From contig NZ_JAZHRV010000001.1 in NCBI RefSeq assembly GCF_036924595.1, positions 1,612,001 through 1,676,000 of the forward strand: 64,000 bases of DNA. The letters are read 5' to 3'. The notes beneath the pieces are model-generated. The model made no database searches and had not been told where the DNA came from. It saw only the letters and a list, made by a program, of their open reading frames with translations. A program made the position numbers and the translations under genes. This DNA is from Bradyrhizobium algeriense. Lineage in GTDB: Bacteria > Pseudomonadota > Alphaproteobacteria > Rhizobiales > Xanthobacteraceae. Below, piece after piece: positions 43,854 to 52,680 of this stretch (positions are counted from its first letter, which is position 1; every line of letters begins with the position of its first letter).

Positions 43854-44128
43854 CGAGCTGCGTCCTGCGATGAGGGCGCGGGCTTTGCTTCCTCGCCCCG
43901 TTCGGATGCCGGCAGCAGGCGCTTTCGCTCGCGCTCCCGCATGTACTCGTCGTATTTCGCGGTCCCGGGACGCGGCGGCGCGTCCGCGGGCATGCCGCCG
44001 ATCGCCGCCGGAATGGCGTCGCTCACTCCGGCGGCCAGCTTCTCGTTGATCGTTCCGCAACCGACCATGCCGCAGCCCGCGAGGGCAACGGTGATGATCG
44101 TGACAATATGGCGCGCGCTGGTCGGCAT
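43850..44128 (-). CDS. Small putative lipoprotein
   Basis: The 92-residue protein has a positively charged start, a hydrophobic segment and a lipobox LAGC with the cysteine at residue 19. The mature part is short, hydrophilic and Pro/Glu/Arg-rich ([13 protein letters not shown]). A lipid-anchored periplasmic or outer-membrane protein is expected. No family recognised. The stop overlaps purU. Confidence 0.62.
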   Translation of the reverse strand: MPTSARHIVTIITVALAGCGMVGCGTINEKLAAGVSDAIPAAIGGMPADAPPRPGTAKYDEYMRERERKRLLPASERGEEAKPAPSSQDAAR

Positions 44129-44495
44129 TGGCAGAAGGTACAGTCTGACCCTTTAAGGATGATGGATTTAGGGCGGCGCTGCCCTTCAGGAAGCCAGCAA
44201 GGCCGCTTCTTTGTTGACAGGACCATTTCATTTGTACAATCGTACAAAGAGGTGATCGCGCTTGGGAGACGTCGGGCAGCAATATCGGATCATATTATAA
44301 TACCGTCGCGTATTTTCACGACAGTTCCCGTTGCCCCGGCAACTTTCGCCGCGGCTCGCCAATGGTCCGATTGACAAAAGGGCGGCCAAGGACGCCATGT
44401 TGCCGCGCTACCCGGCCGAAAAATCTGGGTTATGGTGGAGATCAAGGGCCGGGGACTCGGTTCGAGGACACAAGGCCGATCAGGGGGAAATGTTC
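44129..44495. promoter_or_regulatory. Promoter region of the second Liv cluster with an inverted-repeat operator
   Basis: This 367-base region precedes the binding-protein gene. A perfect inverted repeat TTTGTAC-AATC-GTACAAA lies at 44231-44248. A TTGACA hexamer is at 44214-44219 and TACAAT at 44235-44240 (15-base spacing), so the repeat would cover the -10 region and act as a repressor site. The GTAC..GTAC half-site pattern resembles operators of GntR/FadR-type regulators. A second TATAAT at 44296-44301 may be another -10. No coding gene is seen upstream of 44490. Confidence 0.55.
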
Positions 44496-45668
44496 ATGTC
44501 TATTCGCAGTCACATGTTGCTGGCCACAGGCGCCGTCGCGGCAATGCTGGCGTTCGCGCCGGCTCACGCCCAGGAGACCGTCAAGATCGGCCTGATCCTG
44601 CCGATGACCGGCGGCCAGGCATCGACCGGCAAGCAGATCGACAACGCGGTCAAGCTCTACATGCAGCAGAACGGCGATACCGTCGCCGGCAAGAAGATCG
44701 AAGTCATCCTGAAGGACGACGCGGCGGTTCCCGACAACACCAAGCGCCTCGCGCAGGAACTGATCGTCAACGACAAGGTCAATTTCATCGCGGGTTTTGG
44801 CGTGACGCCCGCTGCACTCGCGGCGGCGCCGCTGGCGACGCAGGCCAAGGTTCCGGAAATCGTGATGGCGGCGGGCACCTCGATCATCACCGAGCGTTCG
44901 CCCTATATCGTGCGCACCTCCTTCACGCTGGCGCAGTCGTCGACCATCATCGGTGACTGGGCCGCCAAGAACGGCATCAAGAAGGTGGCGACGCTGACCT
45001 CCGACTATGCGCCCGGCAACGACGCCTTGAACTTCTTCAAGCAGAACTTCACCGCCGGTGGCGGCGAGATCGTGGAAGAGGTGAAGGTGCCGCTGCAAAA
45101 CCCTGATTTTGCTCCGTTCCTGCAGCGCATGAAGGATTCCAAGCCTGACGCCGTGTTCGTGTTCGTGCCGGCGGGACAGGGCGGCAACTTCATGAAGCAG
45201 TATGCCGAGCGCGGGCTCGACAAGTCGGGCATCAAGGTGATCGGTCCCGGCGACGTGATGGACGACGATCTGCTCAACGGCATGGGCGATGCGGCGCTCG
45301 GCACCGTCACCGCGCATCTCTATTCTGCGGCGCATCCCTCGGCGGCAAATAAGGAATTCGTCGCCGCCTACAAGAAGGCCTTCGGCTCGCGCCCGGGCTT
45401 CATGGCGGTCGGCGGCTATGACGGCATCCGCCTGATCTACGAGGCGCTAAAGAAGACCGGCGGCAAGACCGACGGCGATGCGCTGATCGCGGCGATGAAG
45501 GGCATGAAGTGGGAAAGCCCGCGCGGCCCGATCTCGATCGATCCGGAAACCCGCGACATCGTGCAGAACATCTACATCCGCAAGGTCGAGAAGGTCGACG
45601 GCGAACTCTACAACGTCGAATTCGCGACCTTCGAGGCGGTGAAGGATTCCGGCAAGACGAAGAAGTGA
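44496..45668 (+). CDS. Liv-type ABC transporter periplasmic substrate-binding protein
   Basis: About 390 residues with a signal peptide (MSIRSHMLLATGAVAAMLAF then AHAQ cleavage region) and the periplasmic-binding fold type I sequence ETVKIGLILPMTGGQASTGKQI, AVPDNTKRLAQELI, GTSIITERSPYIVRTSFT and GGYDGIRLIYEAL. ATG 44496 is chosen over 44490 because AGGGGGAA is well spaced from it. First gene of the SBP-livH-livM-livG-livF cluster. Substrate unknown; a metabolically linked MetE-like and flavin enzyme follow the transporter. Confidence 0.87.
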   Translation: MSIRSHMLLATGAVAAMLAFAPAHAQETVKIGLILPMTGGQASTGKQIDNAVKLYMQQNGDTVAGKKIEVILKDDAAVPDNTKRLAQELIVNDKVNFIAGFGVTPAALAAAPLATQAKVPEIVMAAGTSIITERSPYIVRTSFTLAQSSTIIGDWAAKNGIKKVATLTSDYAPGNDALNFFKQNFTAGGGEIVEEVKVPLQNPDFAPFLQRMKDSKPDAVFVFVPAGQGGNFMKQYAERGLDKSGIKVIGPGDVMDDDLLNGMGDAALGTVTAHLYSAAHPSAANKEFVAAYKKAFGSRPGFMAVGGYDGIRLIYEALKKTGGKTDGDALIAAMKGMKWESPRGPISIDPETRDIVQNIYIRKVEKVDGELYNVEFATFEAVKDSGKTKK

Positions 45669-45678
45669 CGGCGAAGCC

Positions 45679-45800
45679 GTCATCCCGGGGCGTGCGTCAG
45701 CGCGAACTATGGTGCGCAATTGCGCACCTGAGGATCTCGAGATTCCCCGGTGCGCAATTGCGCACCTGGGGTCTGGTCCTTCGGACCATCCCGGAATGAC
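45679..45800. repeat. Intergenic palindromic element 3 (REP-like) with two copies of GTGCGCAATTGCGCAC
   Basis: This element starts GTCATCCCGGGGCG and ends CCGGAATGAC, so its ends are inverted repeats. Inside are two copies of the perfect 16-base palindrome at 45712-45727 and 45750-45765, about 38 bases apart, separated by CTCGAGATTCCCCGG-type sequence. It lies between the binding-protein gene and livH of one operon. Similar elements lie at 30150, 33639 and 59358. Confidence 0.75.
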
Positions 45801-45829
45801 GAGTCCCACGTAGAGGCTCAACCTTATCC

Positions 45830-46699
45830 ATGACCACGCTCTTCACCATCCTGTTCGACGGTGTCGCCTACGGCATGCTGCTGTTCGTGCTCGCTTGCGG
45901 GCTGGCGGTGACGCTGGGGCTGATGAATTTCGTCAACCTTGCCCATGGCGCCTTCGCCATGACCGGCGGCTATATCTGCGCGGTATTGGTCAACAATTCC
46001 GGCTGGCCGTTCTTCACGGCGCTTCCGCTCGCCTTTGTCTCGGCCGCCGCGATAGGTGTGTTATTGGAGCGAACGCTCTACCGCCACCTCTACACCCGCA
46101 GCCATCTCGATCAGGTGCTGTTCACGATCGGCCTGACCTTTATGTCGGTGGCGGCGGTCGACTACATCATGGGATCGTCGCGGATCTTCATCAAGCTGCC
46201 GGCGGCGCTCGAGGGCCAGTTTGATTTCTTCGGCGTCGGCATCGGCCGCTACCGGCTGATGATCATCGTGATCTGCGGCCTGCTCACAGTGGCGCTGCAA
46301 TTGATCCTGGCGAAGACCCGCTTCGGCAGCCGCCTGCGCGCGGCCGTCGACGATCCCCGCGCGGCAAGCGGCCTCGGCATCAACGTGCCGCAGGTCTTTG
46401 CCTTCACCTTCGCTTTCGGCTGCGGCCTTGCCGGCCTCGGCGGGGCGCTCAGCGCCGAGATCCTCGGGCTTGATCCGTATTTTCCGCTAAAATTCATGAT
46501 CTACTTTTTGATCGTGGTCACCGTCGGCGGCTCCTCCAGCATCACCGGGCCGTTCCTCGCGTCGCTATTGCTCGGCATCGGCGACGTCGCCGGCAAGTAC
46601 TACGTGCCCAAGATGGGCCCGTTCGTCATCTACACCATCATGATCGTGATCCTGATCTGGCGTCCGAACGGCCTGTTCGGCCGCACCGCCACGCGATGA
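45830..46699 (+). CDS. livH: Branched-chain-type ABC transporter permease (LivH)
   Basis: A 289-residue permease with about eight helices and the LivH blocks DGVAYGMLLFVLACGLAVTLG, VNLAHGAFAMTGGY and TRFGSRLRAAVDDPRAASGLGIN (coupling loop). Second LivH of the window. Its neighbours livM, livG and livF follow with gaps or overlaps of a few bases. Confidence 0.87.
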   Translation: MTTLFTILFDGVAYGMLLFVLACGLAVTLGLMNFVNLAHGAFAMTGGYICAVLVNNSGWPFFTALPLAFVSAAAIGVLLERTLYRHLYTRSHLDQVLFTIGLTFMSVAAVDYIMGSSRIFIKLPAALEGQFDFFGVGIGRYRLMIIVICGLLTVALQLILAKTRFGSRLRAAVDDPRAASGLGINVPQVFAFTFAFGCGLAGLGGALSAEILGLDPYFPLKFMIYFLIVVTVGGSSSITGPFLASLLLGIGDVAGKYYVPKMGPFVIYTIMIVILIWRPNGLFGRTATR

Positions 46700-46706
46700 G
46701 CCCGCG

Positions 46707-47738
46707 ATGACCGCAGTAACCGACGTCTCATCCCATGCCATCGCCCGCGCCCGCTGGCGCCCCGCCGAAATCGCATTCTGGATTCTCGCGGCATCCTGCG
46801 CGTTCCTGTTTCCCTCCCGCTATCTGATCATGACCGACATCGTGCGGCTGGCGTTGTTCACGCTGTCGCTCGATCTGATCCTCGGCTATGCCGGCATCGT
46901 CTCGCTGGGGCACGCCGCCTTCTTCGGCGTCGGGGCCTATTCGGCGGGGCTATTGGCTCTGCACGGCATCATCAACGAGCCGGTGATCGCGCTTGTCGCG
47001 GCCGGCCTGATCGCGACCGTGCTCGGCTTTCTCACGAGTTTCCTCGTCATCCGCGGCGTCGACCTGACCCGGCTGATGGTGACGCTTGGCATCGCGCTGC
47101 TGCTGGAGGCGCTGGCGGAACGGTTCTCCAACATCACCGGCGGCACCGACGGGCTGCAGGGCATCGAGATGCAGCCGATCCTCGGCCTGTTTGCGTTCGA
47201 CATGTTCGGCAAGACCGGCTTCTTCTACTCGCTGATCGTGCTGTTCCTGCTGTTTCTGCTGGCGCGGCGGATCGTGAACTCACCGTTCGGCCTGTCGCTG
47301 CGCGCGATCAAGAACAATCCGCTGCGGGCGTCCGCGATCGGCGTACCCGTCAACCGCCGCCTGATCGCAATCTATACAGTGGCGGCGTTCTATGCCGGCA
47401 TCGCAGGGGCGCTGTTTACCCAGACCACGGCATTGGCCTCGCTCGACGTGTTCGCGTTCGAGCGCTCAGCCGATCTGATGCTGGTGCTCGTCATCGGCGG
47501 CACCGGCTATCTCTATGGCGGGCTGATCGGCGCGGTCGTGTTCAAGATGCTGCAGGAGCTGTTCCAGACCATTACGCCGCAATACTGGATGTTCTGGATC
47601 GGGCTCGTTCTGGTCGTGATCGTGCTGGTGGGCCGCGAGCGCATCCATCGCTGGGTGCTTTGGGGACCGAACCTGTTGATCCGCCAGGTCTTCGGCCGCA
47701 AGGCCGTCGTGGCCGTTCCCGAAAGCGATGCGCCATGA
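46707..47738 (+). CDS. livM: Branched-chain-type ABC transporter permease (LivM)
   Basis: A 343-residue permease with about ten helices, LDLILGYAGIVSLGHAAFFGVGAY near residue 52 and the coupling loop SPFGLSLRAIKNNPLRASAIG, plus FYAGIAGALFTQTTA. It starts seven bases after livH and its end overlaps livG by four bases. It forms the transmembrane channel with LivH. Confidence 0.87.
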   Translation: MTAVTDVSSHAIARARWRPAEIAFWILAASCAFLFPSRYLIMTDIVRLALFTLSLDLILGYAGIVSLGHAAFFGVGAYSAGLLALHGIINEPVIALVAAGLIATVLGFLTSFLVIRGVDLTRLMVTLGIALLLEALAERFSNITGGTDGLQGIEMQPILGLFAFDMFGKTGFFYSLIVLFLLFLLARRIVNSPFGLSLRAIKNNPLRASAIGVPVNRRLIAIYTVAAFYAGIAGALFTQTTALASLDVFAFERSADLMLVLVIGGTGYLYGGLIGAVVFKMLQELFQTITPQYWMFWIGLVLVVIVLVGRERIHRWVLWGPNLLIRQVFGRKAVVAVPESDAP

Positions 47739-48487
47739 CGATCGCGCTGGAAACCAAGGGACTGGAGAAATCCTTCGGCGGCTTGAAGGTTACGCGCGAT
47801 CTGTCGCTGCAGGTGGAGCAGGGCGCCCGCCACGCCCTGATCGGGCCGAACGGCGCCGGCAAGACCACCGTCATCAATCTCCTGACTGGCGTGCTCAAGC
47901 CCAATGGAGGGCGGATCCTGCTCGAAGGCAACGACATCACCGATCTGCCGGTCCACGCCCGGGTGCTGCGCGGGCTGTCGCGCACCTTCCAGATCAATCA
48001 GCTCTATGCCGACCTGACCCCACTCGAGACGATCGGGCTTGCGGTTTCAGAACGGCTCGGCCGCGGCGGCGACTGGTGGCGGCGGATGGGCACGCGCGCC
48101 GATGTCAACGAGGAGATAGCAGAAACGCTCGGGCGCTTTCATCTGCTCGACGTGATGAACGAACTGACCGCGACGCTTCCTTACGGCAAACAGCGTCTGC
48201 TCGAAATCGCGGTCGCGATCGCGACCAAGCCCCGCGTGCTGCTGCTCGACGAGCCCGCCGCCGGCGTACCCGAGAGCGAACGCCACGATATCCTGGCGGC
48301 GGTCGCCGCGCTGCCGCGCGACGTCACCGTGCTGCTGATCGAACACGACATGGATCTGGTGTTCTCGTTCGCCGACCGCATTTCCGTCCTCGTCAACGGC
48401 GCCATGCTGGTGGAGGGACCGCCCGACGAGGTGGCCAGGGATCCGCAGGTTAAGGCGGTCTATCTCGGTGAGGCCGCCGATGTCTGA
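47735..48487 (+). CDS. livG: Branched-chain-type ABC transporter ATP-binding protein (LivG)
   Basis: About 250 residues from ATG 47735, overlapping livM as ATGA. Walker A is GPNGAGKTT, Q-loop RTFQINQLY, signature LPYGKQRLLEIAVAI, Walker B VLLLDEPAAGVP and H-loop IEHDMDLVF. LivG-type ATPase of the second Liv cluster. It overlaps livF by eight bases. Confidence 0.88.
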   Translation: MTIALETKGLEKSFGGLKVTRDLSLQVEQGARHALIGPNGAGKTTVINLLTGVLKPNGGRILLEGNDITDLPVHARVLRGLSRTFQINQLYADLTPLETIGLAVSERLGRGGDWWRRMGTRADVNEEIAETLGRFHLLDVMNELTATLPYGKQRLLEIAVAIATKPRVLLLDEPAAGVPESERHDILAAVAALPRDVTVLLIEHDMDLVFSFADRISVLVNGAMLVEGPPDEVARDPQVKAVYLGEAADV

Positions 48488-49196
48488 TCTTCTCGCCATC
48501 GATGCCTTGCGCGCCGGCTACGGCGAGGCGGTCGTGCTGCCCTCGATGTCGCTGACGCTGGGCGAAGGCCAGGTGCTGGCGCTGCTCGGCCGCAACGGCA
48601 CCGGCAAAACCACGCTGATCAATTCGATCGTCGGCATCACCCGCCGCTTCGGCGGAAACCTTGCGCTTGGCGGGGTGGACATCACGGCGATGCGGCCGGA
48701 CCAGCGGGCGCGGGCGGGGATCGGCTGGGTGCCGCAGGAGCGCAATATTTTCCGCTCGCTGACGGTCGAGGAAAACATGACCGCGGTGGCCCAGCCCGGC
48801 CCCTGGACCGTGGACAAGGTTTACGAAATGTTTCCGCGGCTGAAGGAACGCCGCAGCAATTTCGGCAACCAGCTCTCCGGCGGCGAGCAGCAGATGCTGG
48901 CGATCGGCCGCGCGCTGACCCTCAATCCCAAGGTTTTGCTGCTCGACGAGCCGACCGAGGGCCTGGCGCCGATCATTGTCGAGGAACTGCTCCGGGCGCT
49001 CGGCACCATCACCCGTTCGGGGGGCATCTGTTCGATCATCGTCGAGCAGAATGCGCAAAAGATTCTGGGGCTGGCCGATCGGGTTGTGATATTGGAACGC
49101 GGCGCAATCGTGCATGATGCGCCAAGCCACGCGTTGAAGGCCGATCCCGCGGTGCTCGAACGCTATCTCGGCGTCGCCGGCGCCGCCGCGCACTAG
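48480..49196 (+). CDS. livF: Branched-chain-type ABC transporter ATP-binding protein (LivF)
   Basis: About 238 residues from ATG 48480. Walker A is GRNGTGKTT, the Q-loop region is WVPQERNIF, signature LSGGEQQML, Walker B VLLLDEPTEGLAP and H-loop VEQNAQ. LivF-type ATPase. It ends the transporter part of the cluster; the MetE-like gene begins about 18 bases later, probably in the same transcript. Confidence 0.88.
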   Translation: MSDLLAIDALRAGYGEAVVLPSMSLTLGEGQVLALLGRNGTGKTTLINSIVGITRRFGGNLALGGVDITAMRPDQRARAGIGWVPQERNIFRSLTVEENMTAVAQPGPWTVDKVYEMFPRLKERRSNFGNQLSGGEQQMLAIGRALTLNPKVLLLDEPTEGLAPIIVEELLRALGTITRSGGICSIIVEQNAQKILGLADRVVILERGAIVHDAPSHALKADPAVLERYLGVAGAAAH

Positions 49197-49214
49197 ATTT
49201 AGGGAGTGAAGACC

Positions 49215-50333
49215 ATGCAGAGAACAAAGCCCCCGTTCCGCGCCGACGAGGTCGGCAGCCTGTTGCGGCCACCGCGCATCAAGGAAGCGCGTGCCAAGCT
49301 GGAGAAGGGCGAGATCACGGCGGAGGATTTGCGCAAGGCCGAGGACCTCGAGATCGAAAAGGTCGTGCACAAGCAGGCTTCCATCGGCCTGAAGCTCGCG
49401 ACCGACGGCGAGTTCCGCCGCTCCTGGTGGCATTTCGATTTTCTGGCCAAGCTCACCGGCTGCGAGCTCTTCCACCCCGAGACCGGTATTCAGTTCGCGG
49501 GCGTCGAGACCCGCCATGACGCCGTCCGCGTGATCGGCAAGCTCGATTTCCCGGACGACCATCCGATGCTGGATCATTTCCGCTTCCTGAAGAAGCATGC
49601 CGACACCGCGCACGTCACGGCGAAGATGACGATCCCGTCGCCCGCCGTGCTGCATTTCCGTGGCGGCCGCAAGTCGATCTCGAAGGAGGTCTATCCTGAT
49701 CTGGAGGAGTTCTTTCTCGATCTCGGCAAGACCTATCGCAAGGCGGTGAAGGCATTCTACGACGCCGGCTGCCGCTACCTGCAGTTCGACGACACCGTGT
49801 GGGCCTATCTCTGCTCGCAGGAAGAGTTGCAGAAGGCGCGCGAGCGCGGCGACAATCCCGATGGCCTGCAGGAAATCTACGCGCGCGTCATCAATTATGC
49901 GCTGGCCGAGCGTCCGGCCGACATGGTGGTCACCACGCATGTCTGCCGCGGCAATTTCCGCTCGACCTGGATCTCGTCCGGCGGCTACGAGCCGGTGGCC
50001 GAGACCATGCTGGCCGGCACCAATTACGACGGCTATTTCCTCGAATATGATTCCGACCGCGCCGGTGGCTTCGAGCCGCTGCGCTATTTGCCGAAGGGCA
50101 ACAAGGTGGTCGTGGTCGGCGTCATTACGTCGAAATTCGGCGAACTGGAGAAGAAGGACGACATCAAGCGCCGCCTCGAAGAGGCCGCCAAATTCGCGCC
50201 GCTCGACCAGCTCGCAGTGTCGCCGCAATGCGGATTTGCCTCGACCGAGGAAGGCAACATCCTGTCCGAGGAAGAGCAATGGGCCAAGCTCAGCCTAGCG
50301 GTGGAAGTCGCGAACGAGGTGTGGGGGAAGTAA
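49215..50333 (+). CDS. Cobalamin-independent methionine synthase-like protein (MetE C-terminal family)
   Basis: About 372 residues from ATG 49215 (AGGGAG upstream). The protein is a MetE-type barrel of the short, single-domain kind: RADEVGSLLRPPRIKEAR, the substrate loop TDGEFRRSWWHFDFL, and zinc ligands in TTHVCRGNF (His and Cys) and SPQCGF (Cys). Such proteins move methyl groups to or from thiols and some belong to catabolic rather than methionine pathways. It follows a Liv transporter and precedes a flavin monooxygenase, so use on an imported sulphur or methylated compound is possible. Not full-length MetE. Confidence 0.8.
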   Translation: MQRTKPPFRADEVGSLLRPPRIKEARAKLEKGEITAEDLRKAEDLEIEKVVHKQASIGLKLATDGEFRRSWWHFDFLAKLTGCELFHPETGIQFAGVETRHDAVRVIGKLDFPDDHPMLDHFRFLKKHADTAHVTAKMTIPSPAVLHFRGGRKSISKEVYPDLEEFFLDLGKTYRKAVKAFYDAGCRYLQFDDTVWAYLCSQEELQKARERGDNPDGLQEIYARVINYALAERPADMVVTTHVCRGNFRSTWISSGGYEPVAETMLAGTNYDGYFLEYDSDRAGGFEPLRYLPKGNKVVVVGVITSKFGELEKKDDIKRRLEEAAKFAPLDQLAVSPQCGFASTEEGNILSEEEQWAKLSLAVEVANEVWGK

Positions 50334-51508
50334 GCGCTTCTCCATCGTTGCGCGACGGCGGGAGGGATTTCGTAACGCCAACCCGTGACGTCATCATTAT
50401 CGGTGCGGGCCCCGCGGGGCTGGCTTGCGCCGTGACGATGCGCGCGGCGGGGCTTGACGTCATGGTGCTGGAGAAGGCCGGCCAGGTCGGCGCGGTATGG
50501 CGGCGGCATTACGACCGGCTTCACCTGCACACCGACCGCAACCATTCCGGCCTGCCCGGGATGCCGATGCCGCCGGACTATCCGGCCTATCCGTCGCGAG
50601 CGCAGATGGTCTCCTACCTCGAAAGCTACGCCGCCCGCTTTCAGATCAAGCCGGTTTTCAACACCAAGGTGGCGCGGCTGCGGCGTGATGGCGCGCGATG
50701 GCTTGCCGACACGTCACTTGATGCGATTTCGGCGCCGGTCGTGGTGGTGGCGACCGGCATTGCGGACGCGCCCCACCGTCCGTCCTGGCCGGGATTGGAT
50801 ATCTATTCGGGCGCCGTTATTCATAGCAGCCGCTATCGAAATCCCGAGACGTATTCCGGCCAGCGCGTGCTCGTCATCGGCTTCGGCAATTCCGGCGGCG
50901 AGATCGCGCTCGATCTCGCCAACAGCGGCGTCGATGTCGCCTTGGCCGTTCGCAGTCCGGTCCAGATCATTCCGCGCGATCTGCTCGGCTTTCCGATTCT
51001 GTCGTGGGCGATCCTGTACCGGCGGCTGCCCGCGCGTCTCGTCGATTTTATCAATGCGCCGGTGCTGCGGCTGGCGGTGGGAAATTTCGAGAAGCTCGGG
51101 CTGCGGCGTGCCGCGAAGGGACCGCGCCAGATGATCGAAGAGGACGGACGCGTGCCTCTGATCGATATCGGCACGCTCGCCAAAATCAGGGACGGCGCGA
51201 TCAAGGTGCGCGGCGGTGTCGATCACTTCACGGCCAACGGTGCCGTATTCACCGATGCAAGCGCCGAGGAATTCCACGCCGTCATTCTCGCAACCGGCTT
51301 CCGTCCCGATCTGCGCCGGCTGGTGCCTGATGTCGAGGGCGTGTTCGATGACCATGGCATGCCGCTGGTCACGGGCGGGGCGACCAATGCGCCGGGACTC
51401 TACTTCTGCGGCCAGATCACGGTGCCGACCGGGCAGTTGCGCGAAATCGGCATCGAGGCACAGCGGATCGCGCAGGCGGCGAAGACTTATGTGGCGCGTG
51501 CGGCCTGA
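50321..51508 (+). CDS. Flavin-containing monooxygenase-like oxidoreductase
   Basis: About 395 residues. FAD-binding IIIGAGPAGLA is near the N-terminus, a FMO-type YSGAVIHSSRYRN lies mid-protein, and NADPH-binding VIGFGNSGGEIALDLA follows. ATGFRPD near the end is also typical. Related to FMO/YUCCA-type enzymes that oxygenate N or S or a carbonyl. The start is uncertain: GTG 50321 overlaps the MetE-like stop; TTG 50348 is also in frame; a GGGAGGGA run at 50360 region has no start after it. Same orientation as the Liv cluster and likely in its transcript. Confidence 0.75.
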   Translation: MGEVSASPSLRDGGRDFVTPTRDVIIIGAGPAGLACAVTMRAAGLDVMVLEKAGQVGAVWRRHYDRLHLHTDRNHSGLPGMPMPPDYPAYPSRAQMVSYLESYAARFQIKPVFNTKVARLRRDGARWLADTSLDAISAPVVVVATGIADAPHRPSWPGLDIYSGAVIHSSRYRNPETYSGQRVLVIGFGNSGGEIALDLANSGVDVALAVRSPVQIIPRDLLGFPILSWAILYRRLPARLVDFINAPVLRLAVGNFEKLGLRRAAKGPRQMIEEDGRVPLIDIGTLAKIRDGAIKVRGGVDHFTANGAVFTDASAEEFHAVILATGFRPDLRRLVPDVEGVFDDHGMPLVTGGATNAPGLYFCGQITVPTGQLREIGIEAQRIAQAAKTYVARAA

Positions 51509-51562
51509 TCACTTCTCCGCCAGATAGACCTCGCCGGGCAGCGACGAGTTCGACCACGGCAT
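51509..51562 (-). pseudogene. Remnant of the 3' end of a caspase-like gene
   Basis: On the minus strand 51509-51562 encodes the tail PWSNSSLPGEVYLAEK plus stop, nearly the same as the C-terminus of the intact caspase-like gene at 54814 (PWSNSSLLGEVYLAEK). The two DNA copies differ at about five of 53 bases, mostly at third codon positions. The rest of the gene is missing: upstream sequence is unrelated. It is either the stump of a former paralogue or the duplicated end of an integration target. It directly abuts the stop of the flavin monooxygenase gene. Confidence 0.7.
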
Positions 51563-51620
51563 GGCTTCGCGATCTCGCCGTATGTAACGCGCGAGGTTTG
51601 CAACGAGATTGTCAGGGTGT

Positions 51621-52652
51621 CTAGACTGCGTCGGCCTCAAAAATGCTAACTGGAGACGTGGTCGGTACAACCCTCGCGAGCTTGAATTGAGTCTCGGACA
51701 GGAGCCTTGCAAATTCGCTGCGAGTACGCTCCCGACCTCCCGGCGTCATCACCAACATCTCGAGGTCAAGCAAAAGCGCTTCGGCCGTTTGCCCGGGCTC
51801 TCCGACCTCGGGCAGCTCTCGCTCGATAATTAGCAGCTTAGCTCCGGCGGTCATGGCCCTCCTGCAGTTGGCAAGGATCGCCGTTGCGCGCATGTCGTCC
51901 CAATCGTGGATCACCGTTTTCAAGAGGTAAGTGTTGCCCCCAGCAGGAACACTCTCGAAAAAACTACCACCCATGGTCTGTGCCCGATCCATCACCCCAT
52001 TGTCGGTGAAGACACTTCGCGCATGCGCAACCACATGCGGCAGATCGAATAGGATTCCTCTCAGCAAGGAATTGGCCGTTAGCACTGCCGCCAGCAATTC
52101 GCCCGTGCCACCTCCAACATCGACTACGACACCGGCCTGTGAGAAATCAAAAGCGCCAACAATTGCTGTTACCTGTGCAGCAGATGTGGCCCGCATTGCC
52201 TGATCGTGAATTTCCGATTCTTCCGGGTGAGCGGCATAGAAGTCGAACAGGCTCATTCCGAGAGTTCGCTCGGCTCCACCGCCGCCGGCGCGCACCGTCC
52301 CGAGCAGATCGGACCAACAGCTCCAGCGCACCTCACCCACAGAGAATAGCACAGCTGCCCGGTATGAACCCGGAACGTCGCTGCGCAGCAGCTCAGCCGT
52401 GGAATTCAGTGAAAACCTACCCGTAGGGGACTCGGCAAACACATCGAGCGAACACAGAGCCCGCATCACGCGGCCAAGCGCAGCCGCATCTACCTCCGTG
52501 GCTTTCGACAGCTCTTCGGCATCCAGAGGCCCCTGTGCCAAATGATCCGCAACATTCAGCTTGGCTGCAACGTAAAGGGCCTGCGACGCACGCAAGCCGA
52601 ACGCGATCTGACGAAGTGCAGCCGCAGCTTGAGCCCGTGGTTGGAGTGGCAT
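51621..52652 (-). CDS. SAM-dependent O-methyltransferase (hydroxyneurosporene/caffeate-type)
   Basis: About 343 residues from ATG 52652. The N-terminal winged-helix dimerisation part is ALRQIAFGLRASQALYVAAKLNVADHLAQGP. SAM-binding VVDVGGGTGELLAAVL, FDLPHVVAHA, LLKTVIHDWDDMRATAIL (catalytic His region) and ERELPE, then a final block. These are plant-type OMT and CrtF family features. It methylates a hydroxyl of a small aromatic or polyketide-like compound. GC is lower than neighbours (about 52% in a sampled line). It follows the Bug-type protein by 28 bases on the same strand. Confidence 0.82.
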   Translation of the reverse strand: MPLQPRAQAAAALRQIAFGLRASQALYVAAKLNVADHLAQGPLDAEELSKATEVDAAALGRVMRALCSLDVFAESPTGRFSLNSTAELLRSDVPGSYRAAVLFSVGEVRWSCWSDLLGTVRAGGGGAERTLGMSLFDFYAAHPEESEIHDQAMRATSAAQVTAIVGAFDFSQAGVVVDVGGGTGELLAAVLTANSLLRGILFDLPHVVAHARSVFTDNGVMDRAQTMGGSFFESVPAGGNTYLLKTVIHDWDDMRATAILANCRRAMTAGAKLLIIERELPEVGEPGQTAEALLLDLEMLVMTPGGRERTRSEFARLLSETQFKLARVVPTTSPVSIFEADAV

Positions 52653-52680
52653 GTAGTCCTCGCTCAGTCCGACGTGTAAA

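Noticed and set aside
45679..45800. CRISPR-like pair of direct repeats
   Set aside because: Only two copies of a 16-base palindrome, 38 bases apart, within an interspersed element. No array and no cas gene.
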